Shown piece after piece: positions 54,984 through 64,000 of a stretch of DNA of 64,000 bases. The position numbers and the translations under genes were made by a program. Numbering within the stretch: the first letter of the stretch is position 1; each line of letters begins with the position of its first letter. The stretch comes from Rhodanobacter sp. A1T4 (GTDB lineage Bacteria > Pseudomonadota > Gammaproteobacteria > Xanthomonadales > Rhodanobacteraceae), in contig NZ_JACHCP010000003.1 of the NCBI RefSeq assembly GCF_014207185.1, forward strand, positions 248,001 through 312,000, in the 5' to 3' direction. The notes beneath the pieces are model-generated. The model was not told where the DNA came from. It ran no database searches and saw nothing but the letters and a program-made list of their open reading frames with translations.

Positions 54984-56867
54984 CTAGAAATTCGCGCCGA
55001 TGGCGAAGCTCAGGAAGTCATGATCCTTCAGCACGTCGTACGGTGCGTTGTCGACCCAGTTGGTGTAGCTCAGGGTGGCGAAGTAGCGTTTGGCGTATTG
55101 CGCCGCCAAGCTGATGGTATAGGGCTTGCGTCCCTGCACCAGCTGGTTGTCGACCGAGAAGCCATGCACGTCCTGGCCCCACGACAGTGCGGGTGACAGC
55201 GTCCAGCTACCTGGCAGCGAATAGTTGAGCTGGCCTTTCAGGCGATAGCCCCACGCTTGGCGCGTGTAGTACCCCTGGCTCACGCAACCTTGTGGATTTT
55301 GTACGGGCGAGCAGCTGCCGTCGCTGTATTGCGGTGAGAAACCCCAGGCGAAGCCGCGGCCATAGCGCGCTTCGGAGAGCGGCGGCAGATTCGCATGACT
55401 CCACACGGCCTCGCCCGCGAGCGTTGCGGTGTCCGCACCCCATACGTCATTGAACAATCGCGTGGCATTGATTTGCGCCTGGGTCTTGTCGAAGCGGTCG
55501 TAGCCCTGCAACGTGTCGCCGGGCAGCAGTACTGCCATGCGGCTGCCAATCGGGCCGCCATTGCGGGTCAAGGCGGCGAACATGTCGGCCGTATTGATCT
55601 GCACCGGTTGGTCCGCGGTGTACGACACTTCGGCGGCGACCTTCCAGTCGCCGATATGCTTGGAGGCGGACAAGCCGGCGATATGGATGCCATTCGGAAA
55701 GGCCCAGTATTCGGTAATACCGGATAGCCGCTTCGATAATGCTGCATCCGCTGCCGGTACGCCGGCCGCTTCCAGCGTCGGGATCAGACTGTTGTTCTCG
55801 ATCGCCGGATTGATCGTGGTGGCATTGAGAAAAGGCGCGCGCGAATTGATACGCATGTAATACGCGCCGAAATCAGTGCCGATGCTCTCGGCCTTGTAAT
55901 GCAGCGAAAGGCCGAACTGTCCTGTGTTGCTGCCATGCAGATCGTTGCCGCGCGGCAGGATGCCGCCGACCGAATTTTGGTAACCGTCGCTGAGCCACTG
56001 CCCGGCGCCCTTCGAGTAGGCGTTGAGCGGGTAGTAGGCGTTGCTCTCAATACCCGCGCAGCCGCGGTCGATACCCAGGTCACTCCCCGAGAAAAACGTC
56101 CCACAGGGATCGTACTCGTTCGGCCGCCACTTCCACTGGTAGAAACCTTCAACACTTAACGGGCCATCAAAGGTCAGCTTGCCCCACAGCATCTCGACCG
56201 GTAGCTGCGCTTCGGTGGATGGATCGGTGCCGGGGCGGTGCAGGGTGGTGTAGTCGGTGGGGTTGATCTGGTTGATGTTCTGCACGAACAGATCCTCGCC
56301 CCAGTGGATGTTTTGCTTGCCTAACCTCACGTCCAAGCCCGTGTTGTCGCCCAGCGTAAAGTGGTCGTAGAGGTAGGCGTTGAGAAACATGAAACCGGAA
56401 AATTGGTTGTCGCGATCGAAGCCGCGATCGCTGAGTGGGCGATTGGGCGTATAGCCGTTCGGCGTATTGCCCTGTGGCACGTCGCGGTTTTCCAGCGCGG
56501 CGTCGTACCACGCGCGTGCGCTCACATCGATACCCAGGTTGCCGTATTTCAGATCGACGCCGCTGACAATTTTGTACAGGTTGGAGTAGACGTCTCCCTT
56601 GCCGTAGTTGAGGTTGCCATCGTCGGCGGTGTCCGCACCGTCGCCGCCTTTGGGTTTGCCATTGGATTCGAAACCTTTGCCGACGAGATGCGGCGACGCA
56701 TTGCTGGTGCGCATGGCAGCGCCTGCGACGAGTCTTGTATTCCATTCGCCAATGATGTCGCCGTTGGCGAGCGTGAAATTCTCGGCGTGCAGCGGCAATG
56801 CGAGAGCAAGCAGCATGCCTGCAAACAAGCTGGTACGACGGGCGAAACTCTTCGAGGCATGGCGCAT
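54984..56867 (-). CDS. DUF1302-family outer-membrane protein
   Basis: A 627-residue protein with a signal peptide (SLFAGMLLALALPLHAE), then a beta-rich body with family motifs IGEWNTRLVAGAAMR, RLGKQNIHWGEDLFVQNINQINP and GFYQWKWRPNEYDPCGTFFSG, ending in aromatic LSFAIGANF typical of an outer-membrane barrel. DUF1302 proteins often accompany sterol or lipid-related RND exporters, but no such exporter or DUF1329 partner is adjacent here. Confidence 0.85.
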   Translation of the reverse strand: MRHASKSFARRTSLFAGMLLALALPLHAENFTLANGDIIGEWNTRLVAGAAMRTSNASPHLVGKGFESNGKPKGGDGADTADDGNLNYGKGDVYSNLYKIVSGVDLKYGNLGIDVSARAWYDAALENRDVPQGNTPNGYTPNRPLSDRGFDRDNQFSGFMFLNAYLYDHFTLGDNTGLDVRLGKQNIHWGEDLFVQNINQINPTDYTTLHRPGTDPSTEAQLPVEMLWGKLTFDGPLSVEGFYQWKWRPNEYDPCGTFFSGSDLGIDRGCAGIESNAYYPLNAYSKGAGQWLSDGYQNSVGGILPRGNDLHGSNTGQFGLSLHYKAESIGTDFGAYYMRINSRAPFLNATTINPAIENNSLIPTLEAAGVPAADAALSKRLSGITEYWAFPNGIHIAGLSASKHIGDWKVAAEVSYTADQPVQINTADMFAALTRNGGPIGSRMAVLLPGDTLQGYDRFDKTQAQINATRLFNDVWGADTATLAGEAVWSHANLPPLSEARYGRGFAWGFSPQYSDGSCSPVQNPQGCVSQGYYTRQAWGYRLKGQLNYSLPGSWTLSPALSWGQDVHGFSVDNQLVQGRKPYTISLAAQYAKRYFATLSYTNWVDNAPYDVLKDHDFLSFAIGANF

Positions 56868-57044
56868 GGCGTTGGTTCGTTGATCAGTACAATGGCGGTT
56901 TATAGCATTTTGCTGTCATGGCATCTATTGTGTTTTGGACGGCCATATGCGTTTCGCCAACTCGCGCATGAAATGGCTTTCCTGGTCGTTGGATTGGTGT
57001 ATGGTCGCCAGCCAAGACCTCTTTCAACGCCCAGCGAGCCATTG

Positions 57045-58352
57045 ATGCCCCACGACACGCCATCATCGTCATCGATCGTCCGCCCTCTCAACCGCAGCGA
57101 TGCACGAACGCTGACACTGTCGGCGCTAGGCGGCGCGCTCGAGTTCTATGACTTTGTCGTGTTCGTTTTTTTCGCCAAGGTGCTGGGGCAGCTGTTCTTT
57201 CCGGCCAACGTCGCGCCCTGGCTGGCGCAGTTGCAGGTGTATGGCATCTTTGCCGCCGGCTATCTGGCGCGACCGCTCGGCGGCATTGTGATGGCGCATT
57301 TCGGCGACAAGCTGGGGCGCAAAAAGATGTTCACACTCAGCGTGTTCTTGATGGCAGTGCCCACGCTGGCCATTGGCTTGTTGCCGACATACGCACAGCT
57401 GGGTCTGATCGCACCGCTACTTTTGCTGCTGCTGCGCATCGTGCAGGGCATTGCGATCGGCGGAGAAGTTCCTGGCGCCTGGGTGTTCGTCGCCGAGCAT
57501 GCACCGGTGGGCCGGATCGGTTTTGCCTGCGCGGCACTGACCTGTGGGTTGACCGCCGGCATCCTGATCGGCTCGCTGCTGGCCGCGGGGATCAGCAAGC
57601 ATTATTCAGCGGATCAGGTTCTGGCCTTCGCCTGGCGTATTCCGTTCGTGCTGGGCGGCATCTTCGGTTTCGTCGCGGTGTGGTTGCGCCGCTGGCTCAG
57701 CGAAACGCCGGTGTTTGCCGCACTGCGCGAACGCAAGCAGCTGACACAGGAGCTGCCGCTGAAAGCCGTGCTGCGCGGACATCTGGTCGGTGTATGGCTG
57801 TCGGTGCTGGTGACCTGGATGTTGACCGCGGGCATCGTGGTGGTGATCTTGATGACGCCGACGTTGGCACAGACCCGGTTTCATCTGGCACCGGCGCTGG
57901 CGTTTGAAGGCAGCAGCGTCGCCGCTTTGTTCCTTTGTTTCGGCTGCCTAGGCAGTGGATTGCTGGTTGATCGCATCGGCCGTGGCTGGTCGTTATTGCT
58001 GGGTTCGCTTGCTCTGTTGGTGACGACGTATGCGCTGTATCTGGATCTGGCTGCGGGCGGTGCGCATTTTCTGCCGTTGTACGCCATCGCCGGGTTTAGC
58101 GTGGGCGTGGTGGGCGTGGTGCCTTCGGTGATGGTGGCAGCGTTTCCACCGCCGATACGCTTCACCGGCATTTCGTTCTCCTACAACATCGCCTACGCAA
58201 TCTTTGGTGCAATCACACCGCCGCTGATTGGCTGGTTCGCCGGCAAGCTCGGCCCACTGGCGCCGGCGCATTATGTGGCGATCACCGCCGTCGTGGGCGT
58301 CGTCGTGGCGCTGTATCTACTGGGTTCGCGCCGCGCCTTTTACGAGCGTTGA
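57045..58352 (+). CDS. MHS-family MFS transporter (metabolite:H+ symporter)
   Basis: The 435-residue transporter shows MHS traits: LGGALEFYDFVVFVFFAKVLG at segment 1, YLARPLGGIVMAHFGDKLGRKKMFTLSVFLMAV (quoted in part) at loop 2, GIAIGGEVPGAWVFVAEHAP. It is related to ProP/KgtP-type importers. The start MPHDTPSSSS at 57045 was chosen because sequence upstream in the same frame overlaps the divergent DUF1302 gene and lacks transporter features. Cargo is unknown. Confidence 0.82.
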   Translation: MPHDTPSSSSIVRPLNRSDARTLTLSALGGALEFYDFVVFVFFAKVLGQLFFPANVAPWLAQLQVYGIFAAGYLARPLGGIVMAHFGDKLGRKKMFTLSVFLMAVPTLAIGLLPTYAQLGLIAPLLLLLLRIVQGIAIGGEVPGAWVFVAEHAPVGRIGFACAALTCGLTAGILIGSLLAAGISKHYSADQVLAFAWRIPFVLGGIFGFVAVWLRRWLSETPVFAALRERKQLTQELPLKAVLRGHLVGVWLSVLVTWMLTAGIVVVILMTPTLAQTRFHLAPALAFEGSSVAALFLCFGCLGSGLLVDRIGRGWSLLLGSLALLVTTYALYLDLAAGGAHFLPLYAIAGFSVGVVGVVPSVMVAAFPPPIRFTGISFSYNIAYAIFGAITPPLIGWFAGKLGPLAPAHYVAITAVVGVVVALYLLGSRRAFYER

Positions 58353-58380
58353 ATCATCGAGCAATGAACCGTCCGGGTGT

Positions 58381-59067
58381 TCAGAACTCGAGTTCTTGTG
58401 CCGCGCACAGGTAATCGATCAGCGGCGACACCTTCTTGAAGGTCGACACCGTCCACGGCAACAGCTCGTCGGAGCACGCGAGTTCTTCGGTGAAGTAAGC
58501 CGAGGCGACGAAATCCTTGCGCTTGAGATCATCGATCAGCTCATGCGTTGCCTCGTAGCCGCGGGGCGGTCGGCTGAGCGACTCGCCACCCATCTGCAGG
58601 TGCTCGCGAAACGCCTTGCCTTGCGTAGCGCGCTTCCACGTTGCCGGGTTGTCGACGATGAATTCGCGGATGTGCTTCAGTGCATCGGACTCGGGGTGCC
58701 ACATGCCGCCGCCGGCAAAGCAGTCACCCGGCTGGATGTGCAGGTAGAACGACGGTGCCGGGATCTCGTGCCGGCGCTCGTGGAAAAACCGCGAACCCTG
58801 CCACGGCTTGTACGGTAGCTTGTTGTTGGAAAAGCGCGTGTCGCGAAAGATGCGGAACAGTGAGCCGCCGTTCTTGCGTGGATCGGCACGGTAGTGCGCG
58901 CTGATCTTCGCCAGTGGTGCCTGCAGATCGGTGATCAGCTGCAGAAACGGCTCGCGCACGTGGCGCTCGTAGTCATCTTTGTGCGCATGAAACCATTCGC
59001 GGCTGTTGTGGCGATCGAGCGCGGTCAGAAAGCGAAACGTGTCAGGTGTGAAGTAGGTTTTTGGCAT
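58381..59067 (-). CDS. DUF2461 domain protein
   Basis: The 228-residue protein matches the DUF2461 (TIGR02453) family: TFRFLTALDRHNSREWFHAHK, SLFRIFRDTRFSNNKLPYKPW, HERRHEIPAPSFYLHIQPGDCFAGGGMWHP. Function is unknown. It is probably cytosolic. It converges with the MFS gene, leaving 28 bases between stops. Confidence 0.88.
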   Translation of the reverse strand: MPKTYFTPDTFRFLTALDRHNSREWFHAHKDDYERHVREPFLQLITDLQAPLAKISAHYRADPRKNGGSLFRIFRDTRFSNNKLPYKPWQGSRFFHERRHEIPAPSFYLHIQPGDCFAGGGMWHPESDALKHIREFIVDNPATWKRATQGKAFREHLQMGGESLSRPPRGYEATHELIDDLKRKDFVASAYFTEELACSDELLPWTVSTFKKVSPLIDYLCAAQELEF

Positions 59068-59174
59068 GCGTGATGATCAGAAGGTGGGCTGAGTGAGGGA
59101 TCGGTAAGCGTTTAACGTCGAACATGGTTGCAGGGGATGGCGATCGAATCGAGGGGTGGCCGAGCCGGGTTTGT

Positions 59175-60611
59175 TCAGATGCTGGCGGCGAGCTCCTCAC
59201 CCCAGGCCTGCAACTGGTCGAGTAGGGGAATTTTGCCTTGTGCCTGCGGATCGGCCCGCAATTCGGCGAGTCGCGCAAAGTAGTCGTCCAGCGTGAGTGC
59301 AGTCAGTGAAGTGTGCTTGGTCAGTCGCATTCGACGGAAAGCATCCCATCGCACCTGCTCGCCGGCATCCAGGCTATGAGGCCAGTTGCGTGCGCGGTAG
59401 CGAAACAGCAGTTCCGGATAGCGCGCATCGCGAAACGGAAACACGCGTTGACCCAGCTGTTCGGAGGGCGTGGCGCGCACCTGTGCCAACAGTTTCTTGT
59501 CGGCGTCGGGCAGAAAGCCGCCGCCGTAGAGTGCCAGTTCGGGATCGTCCGGTGGTGGCAGTTCGGCGGCGCGCTGAAATACGCGGCGCAGTTTTTCAAC
59601 CAGGCCATCAGCTGCGCGCAGCACATCGCGATGGGCCATGCACCTGCCTGCATCGAGTTGCAAGCGATTTGTGTCGATACCTTGCAGCACCGATAGCGGC
59701 GCCAGCGCGGGCGCGTGATTGGCGCGAACGGTGCGTAGCGGAATGCGCTCGATGCCCTCGGGTAGATCAGCGCGAGCAGTGAAGATACGGTCGGCGATTT
59801 CCTCTTCGTCCAGTGCCAGCCAGTCCGCTGGATCGGTCGCGAGGTCGTACACGATCACTTCGCCTGCGCGGTTGGGATGCGGCGCCAGTGGGGCAATGAT
59901 CGTGAGGCAGTGCCGGTTGGCCGGGTAGCGCGAGGACACATGGACTACCGGCGTCATGCCGATCACATCGAGCATCTCGAATACTTTCTGCTTGCGGCGC
60001 AGACCGTAATACCAGTCCCACAGGCGCGGCTGGCGCACGCGAATCAGGCGTGCCAGATCGATCAGTGCATAGACGTCAGACAACGCGTCGTGGGCGCGTT
60101 CCTGCGTGAGCTGGTTGGCTGTGGCCAGATGCTCGAGCTTGAAGCTGGGCGAGCCATCATCGCGCTTTGGCCACACGATACCTTCGGGCCGCAGCGCCTG
60201 GCACATGCGTACCAGGTCGATGAGATCCCAGCGCGAATTGCCGTTTTCCCACTCGCGACCGTACGGCTCATAGAAATTGCGATACAGCATCTGCCGCGTG
60301 AATTCATCATCGAAGCGCAGCGAGTTGTAGCCAACGCCGCAGGTGCCGGGCGTCGACAGCTGCTCATGCACGCGTGCGGCGAATTCGCTTTCGATCAAGC
60401 CTTCGCGTTCGGCCAGCTGCGGCGTGATGCCGGTGATCATGCAGGCATCGGGATGCGGCGGCATCTCGCGCGACGGCTTGCCGTAGAACATCACCGGCTC
60501 GCCGACAATCTCAAGCTCTAGCGTGGTGCGAATGCCGGCGAATTGCAGCGGGCGATCGCGCCGTGCGTCGGCGCCAGAGGTTTCGTAGTCGTGCCAGAAA
60601 AAAGTCTGCAT
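59175..60611 (-). CDS. sbcB: exodeoxyribonuclease I SbcB
   Basis: A 478-residue single-strand 3'-5' exonuclease used in recombination and repair. It has the DEDDh nuclease core (WHDYETSGADARRDRPLQFA, GYNSLRFDDEFTRQMLYRNF, RAHDALSDVYALIDLA) and the SH3-like and helical C-terminal parts (FRYRARNWPHSLD). The ATG at 60611 gives the usual start MQTFFWHDYE; a second ATG 12 bases upstream is possible. It is divergent from orn, another DEDD exonuclease. Confidence 0.95.
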   Translation of the reverse strand: MQTFFWHDYETSGADARRDRPLQFAGIRTTLELEIVGEPVMFYGKPSREMPPHPDACMITGITPQLAEREGLIESEFAARVHEQLSTPGTCGVGYNSLRFDDEFTRQMLYRNFYEPYGREWENGNSRWDLIDLVRMCQALRPEGIVWPKRDDGSPSFKLEHLATANQLTQERAHDALSDVYALIDLARLIRVRQPRLWDWYYGLRRKQKVFEMLDVIGMTPVVHVSSRYPANRHCLTIIAPLAPHPNRAGEVIVYDLATDPADWLALDEEEIADRIFTARADLPEGIERIPLRTVRANHAPALAPLSVLQGIDTNRLQLDAGRCMAHRDVLRAADGLVEKLRRVFQRAAELPPPDDPELALYGGGFLPDADKKLLAQVRATPSEQLGQRVFPFRDARYPELLFRYRARNWPHSLDAGEQVRWDAFRRMRLTKHTSLTALTLDDYFARLAELRADPQAQGKIPLLDQLQAWGEELAASI

Positions 60612-60740
60612 GGCGTGAATCATCGCACGGAGAAAAGTCGCAAAAACTTAAAAGCCCATCGTCACGTAGATACGTAGGCGAATCTATTTAGATAGGCAGA
60701 CGGAGCAAGACTGATAAACTGCTTATCCAAAGGAGTACCC

Positions 60741-61307
60741 ATGAGCCTCGTGAACGAAGAAAACCTGATCTGGATCGATCTGGAAATGACCGGTCTCGAT
60801 ACCGACAACGACTCGATTCTGGAGATCGCCACGATCGTCACCGACAGGGACCTCAATCTGCTGGCGGAGGGCCCGGTATTTGCGATTCGTCACGAGATCG
60901 ACCGGCTCGAATCGATGGACAGCTGGAACAGTAATCAGCATCACAAGTCGGGTTTGTGGCGCCAGGTACTGATCTCCGAAACCGATCACGCGATGGCCGA
61001 GCAAGCCACGGTCGACTTTCTGCGTGCTTGGGTACCACCGGGGAAGTCGCCGATGTGCGGCAATTCGATCTGCCAGGACCGCCGCTTCATGCATCGGCAG
61101 ATGCCACGGCTGGAGCGCTATTTTCACTACCGCAATCTTGACGTTTCCACGCTCAAGGAGCTCGCCCGGCGCTGGGCCCCGAATATCGCCAAGAGCTTTG
61201 GCAAGGAATCGGCGCATACGGCGCTGTCGGATATCCGCGACTCGATCGACGAGCTGCGCCACTATCGCCGTTACATGGGTGAGCTGGGCGGATCGTCCGC
61301 TGCCTGA
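60741..61307 (+). CDS. orn: oligoribonuclease Orn
   Basis: Degrades 2-5 nt RNAs and pGpG, the breakdown product of c-di-GMP, so it closes the c-di-GMP cycle started by the two cyclases in this window. The 188-residue protein has the DEDDh motifs [22 protein letters not shown], and [16 protein letters not shown]. The start has AAAGGAG six bases upstream. Confidence 0.96.
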   Translation: MSLVNEENLIWIDLEMTGLDTDNDSILEIATIVTDRDLNLLAEGPVFAIRHEIDRLESMDSWNSNQHHKSGLWRQVLISETDHAMAEQATVDFLRAWVPPGKSPMCGNSICQDRRFMHRQMPRLERYFHYRNLDVSTLKELARRWAPNIAKSFGKESAHTALSDIRDSIDELRHYRRYMGELGGSSAA

Positions 61308-61352
61308 TGTCTCGCCAGTCTTTTCGGATATCGCAATTCTGAGGTGACACGC

Positions 61353-62276
61353 ATGTCGATCGATCCGTTTACCATCGATGCGTTTGCACCGGTGCTGGAT
61401 TGTGCCGGGCGCGCGCTGCGGCTGGATCGCCCGCGCGTGGTAGGCATCATCAATCTCACGCCGGACTCGTTTTCGGCCGACGGCCTCCATGGTCAGGTCG
61501 ATGCCGCCGTAGCGCAGGGTTTGCGCATGGCCGAAGAGGGTGCCGATATGCTCGACATTGGAGGTGAGTCGACTCGGCCCGGTGCGACGGAAGTTTCGGT
61601 CGAAGAAGAGCTTCGCCGGGTGTTGCCGGTCATCGAACAGCTGATCGCACGCACCCAGTTGCCTATTGCCATCGATACCTCCAAGCCGAAAGTGATGCGT
61701 GCCGCGGTTGCTGCTGGTGCGGGCATGATCAACGACGTCTACGCGCTGCGTCGCGAAGGTGCACTGGATGCCGCGGCGGCATTGGGCGTGCCGGTGTGTC
61801 TGATGCATATGCAGGGCGAGCCCGGCAGCATGCAGGCCGATCCGGAATACGACGATGTGGTTGGCGATGTTCATCGATTCCTCACCGATCGGCTGTTTTC
61901 CTGCGAGCTGGCGGGCATCGACAAGCGCAAAATTCTGGTTGACCCCGGCTTTGGTTTCGGCAAGACGCTGGAGCACAATCTGGCGCTACTCAGTGCGCTG
62001 GAACGCTTTGGCAATCTGGGCAGCGGCGTGTATGTCGGGCTGTCGCGCAAGGGCATGATCGGCACACTCACGGGTAAAACCGATCCCGCCGAACGCGCCG
62101 CCGGCTCGGCCGCTGCAGCGCTGATTGCCGTGCAGCGTGGCGCGCGGATGGTGCGCGTGCACGATGTTGCTGCCACGGTGGATGCGCTAGCCGTATGGCG
62201 TGCAGTACGCGCGATCGATACTGTTCCGAAGCGCGATCCGAAGACGGCGGTGCCTCGCTGGCCGGATGATGAGTGA
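61353..62276 (+). CDS. folP: dihydropteroate synthase FolP
   Basis: Condenses pterin pyrophosphate with p-aminobenzoate in folate synthesis. The 307-residue TIM-barrel protein has VVGIINLTPDSFSADG, DMLDIGGESTRPGA, PIAIDTSKPKVM, INDVYALR, KILVDPGFGFGKTLEHN and YVGLSRKGMIGTLTG. The start at 61353 follows GAGGTGACACGC. It is followed by glmM, a pairing common in proteobacteria. Confidence 0.96.
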   Translation: MSIDPFTIDAFAPVLDCAGRALRLDRPRVVGIINLTPDSFSADGLHGQVDAAVAQGLRMAEEGADMLDIGGESTRPGATEVSVEEELRRVLPVIEQLIARTQLPIAIDTSKPKVMRAAVAAGAGMINDVYALRREGALDAAAALGVPVCLMHMQGEPGSMQADPEYDDVVGDVHRFLTDRLFSCELAGIDKRKILVDPGFGFGKTLEHNLALLSALERFGNLGSGVYVGLSRKGMIGTLTGKTDPAERAAGSAAAALIAVQRGARMVRVHDVAATVDALAVWRAVRAIDTVPKRDPKTAVPRWPDDE

Positions 62277-62339
62277 GCGCTTCAATCGTCGCAGCGTTAT
62301 GCTCCAGCGAATGAAATACCTTCAAAGCGGCAAGACACG

Positions 62340-63707
62340 ATGAATCAACGCAAGTATTTCGGTACGGACGGTATCCGCGGTCTGGTCGGCCATTGGCCTA
62401 TAAGCGCGGATTTCATGCTGCGGCTGGGACGCGCCGTGGGTGCCGTGCTGGTGCGCGAGGGCCGGGATCGGCCCAAGGTGCTGATCGGCAAGGATACCCG
62501 CGTGTCCGGCTACATGTTTGAATCCGCGCTGGAAGCCGGTCTGGTGGCGGCCGGCGCGGATGTCGGCTTGCTGGGTCCGATGCCAACGCCCGCCGTCGCG
62601 TTTCTCACCCGTTCAATGCGCGCCAGCGCTGGCATTGTGATCAGCGCGTCGCACAACCCACATCACGACAACGGCATCAAGTTTTTTTCAGCGAATGGCG
62701 AAAAGCTCTCCGATGCGGTCGAGCTGGCGATCGAGCAGGAGGTCGATGCCGACTTCGTCACCGTCGATTCCGAGCGACTGGGCAAGGCCCGACGCATCGA
62801 TGATGCAGTAGCGCGCTACGCCGAGTTCTGCAAGGCCACCGTGCCGGAGGATTTCAGCCTGCGCGGATTCAAGCTGGTGATCGACTGCGCACACGGCGCG
62901 ACCTATCAAGTTGCGCCAAAGGTGTTTACCGAAATGGGCGCCGAGGTCATCGTCATCGGTGACAAACCGGATGGCTTCAATATCAATCGCCAGTTCGGTT
63001 CTACCCACCCGCAGGCCGTGCAGCAGGCTGTACTGGCACACGGTGCCGATATGGGCATGGCTTTTGACGGTGATGGTGATCGGCTGGTGCTGGTCGATCG
63101 CCATGGCGCGCTGGCCGACGGTGACGATATTCTTTACGTGCTGGCTCGCAGCCTGCACACACGTGGCCTGCTGAAGGGGCCGGTGATCGGCACGTTGATG
63201 AGCAATTTCGGCCTGCAGCAGGCGCTGGCGGAAATCGACGTGCCGCTGATCCGCGCCAATGTCGGCGATCGTTATGTGATGCAGATGTTGCGGGAGCATG
63301 GCGGCATGCTGGGCGGCGAAACGTCCGGCCACATCCTTTGTCTGGATCGGGCCACAACAGGTGATGGCATCGTCGCGGCACTGGCGGTGCTCGAAGCCCT
63401 GGCGCTGTCCGGTCAGGATCTGGCGTTGGCGCGCACGGGCCTGCAAAAATTGCCGCAGGTCATGCTCAACGTGCGTTCCCTGGGTGCGCGTGAAGCACTG
63501 GCGGGAACGGCGGTACAACAGGCACTCGCCGAAGTGGAGAAGACTCTCAGCGGCCGCGGTCGCGTCGTGCTGCGCGCTTCGGGAACCGAGCCGCTGGTGC
63601 GAGTGACTGTAGAAGCGGTGGATGCTGTTGAAGTGCAGCAACTGGCCGAACGGCTGGCCGACGTCGTAAAATCATCGGCCCTGACGTATCTCGCCGAAGC
63701 CTCATGA
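62340..63707 (+). CDS. glmM: phosphoglucosamine mutase GlmM
   Basis: Converts glucosamine-6-phosphate to glucosamine-1-phosphate for peptidoglycan and LPS. The 455-residue protein has the start [13 protein letters not shown], the phosphoserine site S104 in [16 protein letters not shown], the metal site [11 protein letters not shown], the sugar-binding GGETSGHI, and the phosphate site [14 protein letters not shown]. The stop overlaps the next start (ATGA). Confidence 0.97.
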   Translation: MNQRKYFGTDGIRGLVGHWPISADFMLRLGRAVGAVLVREGRDRPKVLIGKDTRVSGYMFESALEAGLVAAGADVGLLGPMPTPAVAFLTRSMRASAGIVISASHNPHHDNGIKFFSANGEKLSDAVELAIEQEVDADFVTVDSERLGKARRIDDAVARYAEFCKATVPEDFSLRGFKLVIDCAHGATYQVAPKVFTEMGAEVIVIGDKPDGFNINRQFGSTHPQAVQQAVLAHGADMGMAFDGDGDRLVLVDRHGALADGDDILYVLARSLHTRGLLKGPVIGTLMSNFGLQQALAEIDVPLIRANVGDRYVMQMLREHGGMLGGETSGHILCLDRATTGDGIVAALAVLEALALSGQDLALARTGLQKLPQVMLNVRSLGAREALAGTAVQQALAEVEKTLSGRGRVVLRASGTEPLVRVTVEAVDAVEVQQLAERLADVVKSSALTYLAEAS

Positions 63708-64000
63708 AGCACGTTCCCACGCTGGATATTCGTCGTTACGACACTGACCGTGACGCATTCGTCGCTGAACTGGGCGCGGCTTATCGCGAGTTCGGTTTTT
63801 GCTGCATCAGCGGGCACGGTATTGCACGCGAACTGATCGACGATTCCTACGATGCGTTCCAGCGCTTTTTTGCATTGCCGACCGACGTCAAGATGAAGTA
63901 TCACGTGCCCGGTAGCGGCGGTGCACGCGGTTATACGCCTTACAAGGTCGAGACCGCCAAGGACAGCAAGCATGCTGATCTTAAAGAGTTCTGGCACATC
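63704..64000 (+). CDS. 2OG-Fe(II) oxygenase, isopenicillin-N-synthase-like (partial)
   Basis: The gene starts with an ATGA overlap with glmM and is cut by the window end after 99 codons. The visible part ([35 protein letters not shown], quoted in part; then [14 protein letters not shown] and [13 protein letters not shown]) is the N-terminal DIOX_N domain of the non-heme iron oxygenase family. The catalytic H-x-D...H residues would lie beyond the edge. Substrate is unknown. Confidence 0.82.
   Translation, partial: MKHVPTLDIRRYDTDRDAFVAELGAAYREFGFCCISGHGIARELIDDSYDAFQRFFALPTDVKMKYHVPGSGGARGYTPYKVETAKDSKHADLKEFWHI

Noticed and set aside
56361..57044. Extended N-terminus for the MFS transporter
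   Set aside because: The extra 228 codons overlap the divergent DUF1302 gene and have no transporter features; the ATG at 57045 gives a normal MFS start.
60723..61976. Minus-strand open frame of 417 codons
   Set aside because: It runs opposite orn and folP and lacks recognisable domains.

Overview
The window looks like chromosome of a gammaproteobacterium of the Xanthomonadales, most likely a Rhodanobacteraceae member (Dyella/Rhodanobacter/Luteibacter-like). This rests on protein style and gene content (TonB receptor with cobalamin salvage genes, P4-type integrase, LigA-EpmA pair, DUF1302 protein) and is inference, because no rRNA or tRNA is present. Most genes are GC-rich housekeeping, transport and envelope genes. 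Several lower-GC accessory patches interrupt them.

Layout: (1) 1-2.3 kb: a PAS-GGDEF diguanylate cyclase and a GlsB-type small membrane protein. (2) 2.4-6.8 kb: a P4-type integrase with TGGACAG repeats upstream, then a pepsin-like aspartic protease fused to a propeller-like domain. (3) 6.9-18.1 kb: a cobalamin riboswitch and a tightly overlapped operon btuB-btuM-cobO-cbiB-cobD-cobQ-cobU-cobT-cobC-cobS, then a convergent frameshifted 2H phosphoesterase gene and bluB. (4) 18.4-20.5 kb: a gene-cassette array with four attC sites and no visible integron integrase (CALIN type), ending at a tetR gene whose start is unclear. (5) 21-29.5 kb: accessory region with a secreted protein, a retropepsin-like/TPR protein, a tautomerase/TetR pair with operator-like dyads, a frameshifted secreted protein, a glutamine-amidotransferase-like protein and a glycosyltransferase remnant. 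(6) 28.2-30.7 kb: an ECF sigma factor operon with ferredoxin and MFS genes. (7) 31-40 kb: an HU-like protein, FetAB, and a CzcCBA-type RND metal efflux operon. (8) 40-51 kb: a GAF-PAS-GGDEF protein, a single-domain response regulator, a BaeSR-like two-component system divergent from a Spy-like periplasmic protein, an NRAMP-related transporter, a DUF3606 protein, a glycine-zipper protein, a CPA2 antiporter and a DHA2 MFS pump. (9) 51-64 kb: ligA-epmA-gloA2, a DUF1302 outer-membrane protein, an MHS-type MFS transporter, a DUF2461 protein, sbcB, orn, folP, glmM and a 2OG-Fe(II) oxygenase cut by the window edge.

The cobalamin genes form a salvage and nucleotide-loop assembly pathway: uptake (BtuB, BtuM), adenosylation (CobO), cobyric acid amidation (CobQ), aminopropanol arm (CobD, CbiB), lower-ligand synthesis and activation (BluB, CobT, CobU), and final joining and dephosphorylation (CobS, CobC). 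No corrin-ring gene is in this window. At least three genes carry apparent single-base frameshifts. Two are explained by one missing G in a short G run, so sequence error should be excluded before calling them pseudogenes. The most unusual items are the CALIN array, the propeller-pepsin fusion, and the Cys-79 BtuM protein inside a riboswitch-led operon.
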